Program-made: the position numbers and the translations under genes
Part shown: positions 52,721-60,945 of the stretch, piece after piece
How the letters are laid out: every line of letters begins with the position of its first letter
Numbering within the stretch: the first letter of the stretch is position 1
Notes under the pieces: generated by a model
Seen by the model: the letters and a program-made list of their open reading frames with translations, nothing else
Databases searched by the model: none
Told to the model about the DNA's origin: nothing
Assembly: GCF_040703125.1 (NCBI RefSeq)
Contig: NZ_CP160035.1
Span: 806,001-870,000, forward strand
Direction of reading: 5' to 3'
Length of the DNA: 64,000 bases
Source: Flavobacterium ovatum
Lineage (GTDB): Bacteria > Bacteroidota > Bacteroidia > Flavobacteriales > Flavobacteriaceae

Positions 52721-55700
52721 TTGGAACAAACACATTTTATTTATCAAAAATTAGAGGCTTTTATTCGAAAATTTTATACGAATGAACTTATTCGCGGAAG
52801 CGTATTTTTCGTTGGTCTAGGATTGTTATACTTGCTATTTACATTATTTGTTGAGTACTTTTTATGGTTACAACCAGTTTCGAGAACTATTCTTTTTTGG
52901 ATCTTCATATTTGTTGAACTTTTTCTTTTACTAAGATTTATACTTTTTCCTATTTTTAAATTATTCAAATTACAAAGAGGAATCGATTACAATCAAGCTT
53001 CTGTCATTATCGGAAACCATTTTTCGGAAGTAAAAGATCAATTGACCAATTTTCTTCAATTGTCAAATGAAAGTCAATCTGATTCTAAATCTGAATTGTT
53101 ATTGGCTTCCATCGAACAAAAAGCAAATTCACTTCAGCCCATTCCTTTTGGTAATGCCGTTAATTTTAATTCAAACAAAAAGTTTCTACCGCTGGCAATT
53201 GTTCCTATTTTGTTATTTCTAATTTTCTATTTGTCGGGTAATAATGAAATTCTATCTCAAAGTTTGAATAGGGTAGTGCATTACAATCAAAAATTCAGTC
53301 CACCAGCACCTTTTGAATTTGTTGTTTTGAATTCCAATTTTCAAACAGAACAGAATCAAGATTTTATTTTTAAAGTAAAAACGGTTGGTTCTATTGTTCC
53401 AGAAAACGCAACCATTCATATTGGTAATGAAAGTTATTTTTTGGAAAGCACGAAGACAGGAGAGTTTCAGTTTACAATTCCTAAACCAAATAGTAATGTA
53501 TTGTTTCACGTGGAAGCAAATGGTATTTATTCTAAGGATTATGAATTGAAAGTCGTTCAAGTGCCTTCCATTTCAAATTTCGAAATGGTGTTAAATTTCC
53601 CTTCGTATTTAAATCGCAAGTCTGAAGTAATTCAAGGTACAGGAAACGCTATTGTTCCTGAGGGTACACAAGTGAAATGGAAGTTATCCACTATTGCTAC
53701 CCAAAAAGTGGATTTTGTTGAGGGTAATAACGTTATTTCATTTGCTAATGTTGGAAATGGCTTTGTTTTTAATAAAAGTATCAGTCAAAATACAGAATAT
53801 CAAATTATTACTTCTAATAAATCCATTCAAAACTTCGAAAAGTTACAATATCAGGTTCAAGTGGTCAAAGATCAGTTTCCGAGTATCAATGTTGGTTTTG
53901 CTCCTGATAGTTGGAAGATAAAAAGCAAGTATGTTCTAGGACAAATTGCCGATGATAATGGTTTGTATAAATTGCAGATTGTGTTTTACGAACATAACAA
54001 AGAAGCTTCTGCCAAACGAGGAACGATTCCTTTGAAAGGAAAGACCGTTGACCAATTTGTATTTTCTTTCCCTGCAAATCTTCCTGTTCAGCAAGGTGTG
54101 GTTTATGATTATTATTTTGAAGTTTTCGATAATGATGTTTTGCATAATTACAAAAGTGCTAAGTCTACTGTCTTCTCCAATCGAATTGCTACTGAGGATG
54201 AAAAGGCCGATCAGGTTTTGCAACAGCAATCCGATAATATTAATGGTTTACAAAAATCTTTAAAAGAACAAACCAAACAATTTTCTGCTTTAGACAAATT
54301 ACAACAACTAGGGAAGGAGAAGAATAATTTTGATTTTAAAGAACAGCAAAATGTAAATGATTTTATTCAGCGTCAAAAGAAGCAAGATGAACTGATGAAA
54401 CAATTTGCAGAAAAAATGAAAGACAATCTGGATGAATTCAAAGATAAAAAGAAGGATGCTTTTAAAGAAGAATTGCAAAAACGTTTGGAAGAAACCAAAA
54501 AGGATTTGGAGAAAAACGAGAAATTATTGGATGAGTTAAAGAAGCTCAACGATAAAATTAAGAATGAAGATTTACTTGAAAAGTTAGACAAGTTCAAACA
54601 AAATAGTAAAAATCAAACAAAGAGCTTGGAACAATTGGTGGAGCTAACTAAGAAGTATTATGTAGAAAAGAAGGCAGAACAATTGGCCGATAAATTAGAT
54701 GCTCTTTCTGAAAAACAAGATAAGTTGGCTGATGCTCCCAAAGAGGATGGTGCTGATCAGCAAGACAAAATCAATAAAGAGTTTGATAAATTACAAGAAG
54801 ATTTGAAGGATTTATCGAAAGAGAATAAAGAATTAAAAAGCCCTGTTGATTTACCAAAGGACGAAGCTGAACAAAAAAGTATTGAAGATGATTTGGATAA
54901 ATCCAAAGAAGAGTTGCAAAAAAACAATGCTTCTAAGGCTAAACCTAAACAAAAATCGGCTGCTCAAAAAATGAAATCGCTGTCTCAAAAGATGAAGCAA
55001 AGTTTGGGTGATAGTGAGAAGGAACAATTAGAAGAAGATGTAAAAATGTTACGTCAAGTTCTGGATAATTTATTAGCCTTCTCCAATTCCGAAGAAGATT
55101 TAATGAAGCAATTCCGGAATCTTAAAACAGGTTCTCCATCGTTGAATCGAAATATTAAACTGCAACAAAACTTAAAAGTACAGTTCAAGCATGTTGATGA
55201 TAGTTTGTTTGCTATGTCTTTACGCAATCCAATAATTGCCGAAAATGTAACCAAAGAGATTGGCAATATTCAGTATAACATGGATAAATCTTTAGATAGT
55301 TTTACGAACTCTCAATTATCAAAAGGTTTGTCTCATCAACAATACACCATTGCTTCTGCAAATGTGTTGGGTGATTTTTTAAGTGATATTTTATCCAATA
55401 TGCAAATGTCACTGTCGGGATCTCAAGGCGGAAAACCCAAACCTGGGCAAGGTGAAGGCGCAGGGATGCAACTTCCAGATATTATCAAAAAACAAAAAGG
55501 TTTAGGTGATAAAGTTAAGGAAGGAATGCAACCTGGTCCAAAACCTGGTGAAGGTAAAGATGGTAAAACTGGAGAAAGTGGACAGTCAGGAAAGGGTAAA
55601 GAGGGGCAAAGCGGAGAAGATGGTGAAGGAGATGCAAAGGCTATAATGGAGATTTACAAAGAGCAAAAGCAACTTAGAGAATCCTTGGAAAACGAATTGA

Positions 55701-56035
55701 ATAAGCAAGGACTGGGAGGAAGTGGAAACAATGCTTTGGAGCAAATGAAGCAAATTGAAAAGCAATTATTGAACAAGGGTTTTAATAATGAAGTCTTGCA
55801 ACGGATCTTGAATGTGAAGCAAGAATTATTAAAATTAGCGACTGCAACTCAAGAACAAAATCAAGATGATAAACGACAATCTGAATCGAATAAAAAGGAG
55901 TTTCTAAATCGTTCTAATGCATTGCCAAACGCTCTGTTAGATTATTTGAACAGTATTGAAATTTTAAATAGACAATCGTTACCTTTGCGCTCTAATTTTG
56001 AACAAAAAGTTCAAGAATATTTTAATAAGAAATGA
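52721..56035 (+). CDS. DUF4175 family large membrane protein
   Basis: The 1104-residue protein has two or three membrane helices near the start (GSVFFVGLGLLYLLFTLFVE, TILFWIFIFVELFLLLRFIL) and one more at about 150-170. A beta-rich periplasmic middle follows, and then a long Lys/Glu/Gln-rich coiled-coil region (residues about 500-760) and a Gly-rich stretch (GEGKDGKTGESGQSGKGKEG). This is the DUF4175 family; function unknown. The start is TTG. Its stop overlaps the ybeY start as ATGA, so it heads an operon with ybeY and perhaps mnmG. A parS-like site (53512-53527) lies inside the gene. Confidence 0.8.
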   Translation: MEQTHFIYQKLEAFIRKFYTNELIRGSVFFVGLGLLYLLFTLFVEYFLWLQPVSRTILFWIFIFVELFLLLRFILFPIFKLFKLQRGIDYNQASVIIGNHFSEVKDQLTNFLQLSNESQSDSKSELLLASIEQKANSLQPIPFGNAVNFNSNKKFLPLAIVPILLFLIFYLSGNNEILSQSLNRVVHYNQKFSPPAPFEFVVLNSNFQTEQNQDFIFKVKTVGSIVPENATIHIGNESYFLESTKTGEFQFTIPKPNSNVLFHVEANGIYSKDYELKVVQVPSISNFEMVLNFPSYLNRKSEVIQGTGNAIVPEGTQVKWKLSTIATQKVDFVEGNNVISFANVGNGFVFNKSISQNTEYQIITSNKSIQNFEKLQYQVQVVKDQFPSINVGFAPDSWKIKSKYVLGQIADDNGLYKLQIVFYEHNKEASAKRGTIPLKGKTVDQFVFSFPANLPVQQGVVYDYYFEVFDNDVLHNYKSAKSTVFSNRIATEDEKADQVLQQQSDNINGLQKSLKEQTKQFSALDKLQQLGKEKNNFDFKEQQNVNDFIQRQKKQDELMKQFAEKMKDNLDEFKDKKKDAFKEELQKRLEETKKDLEKNEKLLDELKKLNDKIKNEDLLEKLDKFKQNSKNQTKSLEQLVELTKKYYVEKKAEQLADKLDALSEKQDKLADAPKEDGADQQDKINKEFDKLQEDLKDLSKENKELKSPVDLPKDEAEQKSIEDDLDKSKEELQKNNASKAKPKQKSAAQKMKSLSQKMKQSLGDSEKEQLEEDVKMLRQVLDNLLAFSNSEEDLMKQFRNLKTGSPSLNRNIKLQQNLKVQFKHVDDSLFAMSLRNPIIAENVTKEIGNIQYNMDKSLDSFTNSQLSKGLSHQQYTIASANVLGDFLSDILSNMQMSLSGSQGGKPKPGQGEGAGMQLPDIIKKQKGLGDKVKEGMQPGPKPGEGKDGKTGESGQSGKGKEGQSGEDGEGDAKAIMEIYKEQKQLRESLENELNKQGLGGSGNNALEQMKQIEKQLLNKGFNNEVLQRILNVKQELLKLATATQEQNQDDKRQSESNKKEFLNRSNALPNALLDYLNSIEILNRQSLPLRSNFEQKVQEYFNKK

Positions 56036-56451
56036 TTAGTTTTAATTACGAAAATGATTTTGAATTAGAAAACGAAGAAGCATTTGCTGCTTGGTTGTCT
56101 TCAGTTATAGAATCGGAAAAAAAGAAAGAAGGGGAGATAAACTATATATTTTGTGATGACGAATATCTACACAAAATCAATTTAGAATATTTGAACCACG
56201 ATACATTGACAGATATTATTAGTTTTGATTACTCTATGGGTAACGAATTACACGGTGATATTTATGTTTCTATCGAAAGGGTTATAGATAACGCTAAGGA
56301 TTATGAAGTAAGTTTTGAAGACGAATTGAAACGTGTATTAGTTCACGGTATACTTCATTACTGCGGTTACAAAGACAAGTCGGATGAAGACGAGGCTATA
56401 ATGCGTTCGAAGGAAGAGGAGAAAATGAAGATGTTCCACGTGGAACTATAG
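56032..56451 (+). CDS. ybeY: Endoribonuclease YbeY
   Basis: YbeY takes part in 16S rRNA 3'-end processing and ribosome quality control. The 139-residue product has the zinc-binding motif HGILHYCGYKDKSDED (HGxLHxxGYxH type, with the third ligand replaced or shifted by Asp), and the preceding DTLTDIISFDYS block. It is coupled to the DUF4175 gene and one parS-like site covers its last codons. Confidence 0.93.
   Translation: MISFNYENDFELENEEAFAAWLSSVIESEKKKEGEINYIFCDDEYLHKINLEYLNHDTLTDIISFDYSMGNELHGDIYVSIERVIDNAKDYEVSFEDELKRVLVHGILHYCGYKDKSDEDEAIMRSKEEEKMKMFHVEL
56433..56446. promoter_or_regulatory. parS-like site 1
   Basis: GTTCCACGTGGAAC is a perfect palindrome within the last codons of ybeY. 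It resembles the ParB-binding consensus TGTTnCACGTGnAACA. Confidence 0.75.
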
Positions 56452-56477
56452 TCTTCTTTTTGCTGGTTTAGATTGTT

Positions 56478-56493
56478 TGTTCCACGTGGAACA
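56478..56493. promoter_or_regulatory. parS-like site 2
   Basis: TGTTCCACGTGGAACA is a full 16-base palindrome, the best of the group, between ybeY and mnmG. Confidence 0.85.
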
Positions 56494-56524
56494 AGTTGTC
56501 AAAAGTATTGTGGTTTCGGGTTTG

Positions 56525-56538
56525 GTTCCACGTGGAAC
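56525..56538. promoter_or_regulatory. parS-like site 3
   Basis: GTTCCACGTGGAAC, palindromic, 32 bases after site 2, ahead of mnmG. Confidence 0.8.
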
Positions 56539-56604
56539 AATGGCTCGAATTTGCAAAAGAGATTGAATACAAATCCCAGCGAAGCTGGGTAAATTTTATA
56601 AAAA

Positions 56605-58476
56605 ATGTTTCAAGAAGAATATGATGTAATTGTAGTTGGTGCAGGTCATGCTGGTTCAGAGGCGGCGGCTGCGGCGGCGAATTTGGGCTCGAAAACCTTG
56701 CTCGTGACTATGAGTTTGCAGAACATCGCACAGATGTCTTGCAACCCTGCGATGGGTGGAATTGCCAAAGGGCAGATCGTTCGTGAGATCGATGCGCTTG
56801 GAGGGTACTCTGGAATTGTTTCAGACAACACTGCAATTCAGTTTAAGATGCTGAACAAATCTAAAGGGCCTGCGATGTGGTCTCCAAGAGTTCAATCGGA
56901 CCGAATGCGTTTTGCAGAGGAGTGGAGAATGATGTTGGAGGGAACTCCAAATTTGGATTTCTACCAAGAAATGGTCAAAGGTTTGATTATCGAAAACAAT
57001 CAAATCAAAGGAATCAAAACTTCGCTTGGAGTGGAGATTCGATCAAAATCGGTGGTCTTAACCAATGGTACTTTTTTGAATGGTTTGATTCATATTGGAG
57101 AAAAACAATTTGGAGGAGGAAGAGCAGGGGAGAGTGCTGCTTATGGAATTACGGAAGACTTGGTGAAAGCAGGTTTTGAATCTGGAAGAATGAAAACAGG
57201 AACGCCTCCAAGAGTAGATGGTCGCTCTTTGGATTATTCGAAAATGAACGAAGAAAAGGGAGATGACAAGCCACATAAATTCTCCTATTCAGATGTAACT
57301 AGTCCGTTGATTCATCAACGCTCTTGTCACATGACGTACACATCTTTGGATGTGCATGATATTTTGAGAGAAGGTTTTGACCGTTCGCCAATGTTCAATG
57401 GAAGAATAAAAAGTCTTGGACCAAGATATTGCCCTTCGATAGAAGATAAAATAAATCGTTTTGCTGATAAAGAACGCCACCAATTATTTGTTGAGCCAGA
57501 GGGATGGAAAACCTGTGAAGTTTATGTAAATGGTTTTTCAACTTCATTGCCAGAAGATATTCAATTTAAAGCTTTGCGTTCTGTAGTTGGTTTTGAGAAA
57601 GTGAAATTCTTTCGTCCAGGATATGCAATCGAATATGATTATTTTCCGCCAACGCAATTAAAGCATACGCTAGAAACCAAATTGGTAGAAGGTTTGTATT
57701 TCGCTGGACAGATTAATGGAACAACGGGATATGAAGAAGCAGCTTCTCAAGGATTGATGGCAGGAATTAATGCGCATTTGAAAGTGCATGAAAAAGCTCC
57801 GCTAATCTTGAAACGTGATGAAGCTTATATTGGTGTTTTAATAGATGACTTAATTACAAAAGGAACCGAAGAGCCATACAGAATGTTTACTTCTCGTGCA
57901 GAATACAGAACGTTGTTGCGTCAAGACAATGCCGATTTTAGATTGACTCCAATGTCAAATGCAATTGGTTTAGCTTCTGATGAACGTTTGCGCAGAATGG
58001 AACATAAGTTCAATCAATCTGAAAAGATGGTTAACTTTTTTAAAGACACTAGCGTTTCGATTGCTGAAACAAATCCAATTTTGGAAGAAAAAGGAACGGC
58101 TGCAATTTCGCAAGGAGATAAGATGTTCAAAATATTTTCACGTCCACAAATTGATTTGGAGGATATGAAGAAATTCGAAAAAGTAAAAGAATATATTGCT
58201 GGCAATGATGTCGACGATGAAATTCTAGAACAAGCCGAAATCCAAGTCAAGTATTCTGGATACATCGAAAAGGAAAGAAACAACGCTGATAAGTTGACAA
58301 GATTAGAAGATGTAAAAATTCCAGAGGATTTTGATTTTCATAAAATCAAATCCATGTCGATAGAGGCAAAGCAGAAATTGAGCAAGATTCGTCCCGTAAC
58401 CATTTCGCAAGCATCGCGTATCAGTGGAGTTTCTCCAAGTGATATTTCGGTATTGTTGGTGTATATGGGAAGATAA
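56605..58476 (+). CDS. mnmG: tRNA uridine-5-carboxymethylaminomethyl(34) synthesis enzyme MnmG
   Basis: MnmG (GidA) is the FAD enzyme that, with MnmE, modifies U34 of several tRNAs. The 623-residue product shows VVGAGHAGSEAAAAAA for FAD binding at the start, CNPAMGGIAKGQIVREIDALGG, PRVQSDRMRF, TGTPPRVDGRS and the C-terminal helix ISGVSPSDISVLLVYM. Length is normal. In many bacteria gidA/mnmG lies near the replication origin, and parS-like sites flank it here. Confidence 0.97.
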   Translation: MFQEEYDVIVVGAGHAGSEAAAAAANLGSKTLLVTMSLQNIAQMSCNPAMGGIAKGQIVREIDALGGYSGIVSDNTAIQFKMLNKSKGPAMWSPRVQSDRMRFAEEWRMMLEGTPNLDFYQEMVKGLIIENNQIKGIKTSLGVEIRSKSVVLTNGTFLNGLIHIGEKQFGGGRAGESAAYGITEDLVKAGFESGRMKTGTPPRVDGRSLDYSKMNEEKGDDKPHKFSYSDVTSPLIHQRSCHMTYTSLDVHDILREGFDRSPMFNGRIKSLGPRYCPSIEDKINRFADKERHQLFVEPEGWKTCEVYVNGFSTSLPEDIQFKALRSVVGFEKVKFFRPGYAIEYDYFPPTQLKHTLETKLVEGLYFAGQINGTTGYEEAASQGLMAGINAHLKVHEKAPLILKRDEAYIGVLIDDLITKGTEEPYRMFTSRAEYRTLLRQDNADFRLTPMSNAIGLASDERLRRMEHKFNQSEKMVNFFKDTSVSIAETNPILEEKGTAAISQGDKMFKIFSRPQIDLEDMKKFEKVKEYIAGNDVDDEILEQAEIQVKYSGYIEKERNNADKLTRLEDVKIPEDFDFHKIKSMSIEAKQKLSKIRPVTISQASRISGVSPSDISVLLVYMGR

Positions 58477-58498
58477 GATTAACGATTGTAGATTTTTG

Positions 58499-58566
58499 AT
58501 TAACGTCCCGAATTTTCGGGATTGATTTTAAATCTGAAATCAATCCCGAAAATTCGGGACGTTAAT
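58499..58566. repeat. 30-base perfect inverted repeat after mnmG
   Basis: Arms at 58499-58528 and 58537-58566 are exact complements over 30 bases with an 8-base loop. Each arm itself contains CCCGAATTTTCGGG. It could end mnmG transcription although no T-run follows. Confidence 0.85.
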
Positions 58567-58583
58567 CATTTTCTAAAATCTAT

Positions 58584-58598
58584 TGTTCCACGTGAAAC
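58584..58598. promoter_or_regulatory. parS-like site 4
   Basis: TGTTCCACGTGAAAC, one mismatch from the full palindrome, in the gap between mnmG and the methyltransferase gene. Confidence 0.75.
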
Positions 58599-58720
58599 TA
58601 CGGTCGAAAGTCCTGCTATCACTACTAAATTAGAATTTAAAAAATAAATTAATCAAAAATTCGATTTTCAATCAATATAAACTGATTACTGAAAACTGCG
58701 ACTGAATACTAATATAAAAA

Positions 58721-59569
58721 ATGGATATTTCAAATAAAAAACATTTTCTTACTGTAAAAGACCATTCGGTTTCCAAAGAAATTTTTGAGTTGTATCATGA
58801 CGAATTTCTGGATATGCTGATTACCGAGCCGCAACCAAGTTTGGATGTGTTGGGTAAGTATTATGAAAGTGAAGATTATATTTCGCATACCGATAATAAA
58901 AGATCATTGTTTGAAAAAGCCTATCACTTTGTAAAAGGGATTGCTCTCAAAAACAAACTGAACTTGATAAATGAACTGCAATCGGCCAAAGGGTCGATTT
59001 TGGACATTGGAGCGGGAACAGGAGATTTCTTGAATGTTGCCAAAGACAACGGTTGGAAAACAATCGGAATCGAACCAAGCGATCGTGCCAAAGGAATTGC
59101 AATTAGTAAAGGAATTGATTTTGCAAATGCAACTTCAGATTTAGACAATCATTCTTTTGATGTAATTACGATGTGGCACGTTTTGGAACACGTACCCGAT
59201 TTGGATTTTCAAATCAAAGAATTGAAGCGATTGTTAAAACCTACGGGTTCGTTAATTATTGCGGTTCCCAATTTTAAATCTTTCGATGCAAAACATTACA
59301 AAGAATTTTGGGCGGCCTATGATGTGCCAATTCACTTTTGGCATTTCTCCAAAAAAGCAATTCAGTCTCTTTTCGAAAAAGAAGCCATGCAGTTGGAAAA
59401 AGTACTTCCCATGAAATTTGATTCTTTTTATGTGAGTTTGCTTTCTGAAAAATACAAAACAGGGAAGATGAATTTTGTAAAAGCATTTTTTATCGGCTTA
59501 CAGTCAAATTTGAAAGCAAAACGCAATTTGGAGTATTCATCACATATTTATGTGCTTAAAAATAGGTAA
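58721..59569 (+). CDS. Class I SAM-dependent methyltransferase
   Basis: The 282-residue protein has motif I GSILDIGAGTGDFLNVAKDN (about 87-106), the acidic motif after GIEPSD, and WHVLEHVPD, typical of the Methyltransf_23 group. An N-terminal stretch with ILGK-type spacing (EPQPSLDVLGKYYESEDY) fits a lipid- or quinone-like substrate enzyme of cell-envelope loci. Substrate unknown. It lies between mnmG and the OmpH-like gene on the same strand. Confidence 0.85.
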   Translation: MDISNKKHFLTVKDHSVSKEIFELYHDEFLDMLITEPQPSLDVLGKYYESEDYISHTDNKRSLFEKAYHFVKGIALKNKLNLINELQSAKGSILDIGAGTGDFLNVAKDNGWKTIGIEPSDRAKGIAISKGIDFANATSDLDNHSFDVITMWHVLEHVPDLDFQIKELKRLLKPTGSLIIAVPNFKSFDAKHYKEFWAAYDVPIHFWHFSKKAIQSLFEKEAMQLEKVLPMKFDSFYVSLLSEKYKTGKMNFVKAFFIGLQSNLKAKRNLEYSSHIYVLKNR

Positions 59570-59774
59570 AAATCATTTTAAGTGTGTTTTTAAGGCCGTT
59601 TTTGGTCTGAAATATGGATTATGTATCCGTTTTTTTGAAAATCGCTTAGAATTAATTTATAAAAGCCATTTTTTATAGCTTTAAATTATCTCATTTTAAA
59701 CAATGATAAGCAAATCTAATAGTGGGAAAAAGGGACAATTTCCAAACATTTTTAGGTTGCTAGTAAATTTTTTA

Positions 59775-59782
59775 TATTTTTG
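59775..59782 (+). promoter_or_regulatory. Candidate -7 box of the OmpH/Skp-like gene
   Basis: TATTTTTG matches TAnnTTTG, 31 bases before the ATG. A TTG 15 bases upstream is close for a -33 element. Confidence 0.45.
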
Positions 59783-59813
59783 TTCCAATCACAATAATCA
59801 CAAATAAACCAAA

Positions 59814-60401
59814 ATGAAAAAAGTATTATTAATTGCTGCAATGGCAGTTTCCATTTTATCATGTCAAAAAGCGGCCGAAGTAAAAGAAGTGAAAACAGCT
59901 TATGTTGATACTTCGGAATTAATGAAAGAGTACACAGAGGCAAAAGACCTTGAAGCAAAATACAAAGCACAGTCTGAAGAAAAAGGAAGACAACTAGAAG
60001 CAGAAATTAATCGTTTCAAACAAGACGCTTCTAATTTTCAATCTCAAGCGCAAGCCAACGGTCAAGAGTGGGCTCAAAAAAAAGGAGCTGAATTGCAAAA
60101 AAGAGAACAACAATTGGGTTATGCGCAACAAGCATTATCACAACAATTGCAACAAGAAAGTGGTGCAGAAATGGACACACTTGTTATGGGAGTAAAAAAA
60201 TTCATCAAAGACTACGGTAAAAAGAACGGTTACGCTTATATCTACGGTACTGGAGATGTAGCTTCTGTTTTGTATGCTGAAGATAAATTTGATATCACAA
60301 AAACGATCATCAAAGAATTGAATGCCAAATACGCTTCTAAAGACAAAAAAGAAGAAAAAGTAGAAAAAGTAGAAGAGAAAAAAGAAGAAGCTAAAAAGTA
60401 A
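59814..60401 (+). CDS. OmpH/Skp-like lipoprotein chaperone
   Basis: The 195-residue product starts MKKVLLIAAMAVSILSC with a lipobox Cys at 17. The body is a long coiled coil (TAYVDTSELMKEYTEAKDLE to QQALSQQLQQESGAEMDTLV) followed by a compact end (YGKKNGYAYIYGTGDVASVL) as in OmpH/Skp, the periplasmic chaperone for outer-membrane proteins. The Lys/Glu-rich tail is long. Unlike soluble Skp it is lipid-anchored. It is a single gene with a terminator. Confidence 0.85.
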   Translation: MKKVLLIAAMAVSILSCQKAAEVKEVKTAYVDTSELMKEYTEAKDLEAKYKAQSEEKGRQLEAEINRFKQDASNFQSQAQANGQEWAQKKGAELQKREQQLGYAQQALSQQLQQESGAEMDTLVMGVKKFIKDYGKKNGYAYIYGTGDVASVLYAEDKFDITKTIIKELNAKYASKDKKEEKVEKVEEKKEEAKK

Positions 60402-60423
60402 TTCTTTTCGAAAACTATAACGA

Positions 60424-60457
60424 GGCCTTCATTCTAATTCAGAATGGAGGTTTTTTT
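60424..60457 (+). terminator. Terminator of the OmpH/Skp-like gene
   Basis: CCTTCATTCT pairs with AGAATGGAGG (one G-U) around AATTC and is followed by a T-run. Confidence 0.8.
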
Positions 60458-60460
60458 ATG

Positions 60461-60870
60461 TCAAATGGTGCGTAGCCGAGATTCTTTTTTAAAACGGAAG
60501 TTATAGTTTAGAACGGTTCTCGACTTCGCTTGAACTGACAGGTCGCTTTGATTTAAAATAAGCATGATAATTCCCTATTGTCAAATCGAGCGCAGTCGAG
60601 ATTCTTTTTTAAAATGGAAGTTATAGTATAGAACGGTTCTCGACTTCGCTACCTATGACGCTTTAGTTCAAATACCTGACTTACAGGTACTTAAAAAACA
60701 CACCCCTAGCCCCTCTCAAGAGGGGAATTAGAAGTACTAACATTCAAATAACGTCATTTTATATTGCTTTTTTTAGAATAAAAATTACTCCTCGAACTGA
60801 CAGGTCGTTTTTGTTTTAAAATTGATATGATAATTCCTTATTCTCAAATCGGTCGCAATCGAGATTCCAT
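60461..60870. repeat. 120-base tandem repeat with an inserted dispersed element
   Basis: A 120-base unit starts at 60461 (TCAAATGGTGCGTAGCCGAG) and again at 60581 (TCAAATCGAGCGCAGTCGAG). After CGACTTCGCT in the second unit an extra block of about 145 bases (60651-60794) is present. The unit then resumes at AACTGACAGGTCG and a third, short copy begins near 60844 (TCAAATCGGTCGCAATCGAG). The inserted block is the one also present at 8421-8578. Confidence 0.8.
60639..60795. repeat. Dispersed intergenic repeat, copy 2
   Basis: About 157 bases nearly identical to 8421-8578, with the same tag at the start (CTCGACTTCGCT) and end (CTCCTCGA). It contains the hairpin CCCCTCTCAAGAGGGG. Confidence 0.85.
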
Positions 60871-60945
60871 TTTCTTTGTTTCCGTCAATGTTTTTATATC
60901 CAAAAAAACGTAAATTTACCACTTACATTTTTCACTTTACACGCC

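Noticed and set aside
57058..57276. Minus-strand frames inside mnmG
   Set aside because: They are shadows of mnmG, with no start signals or domains.
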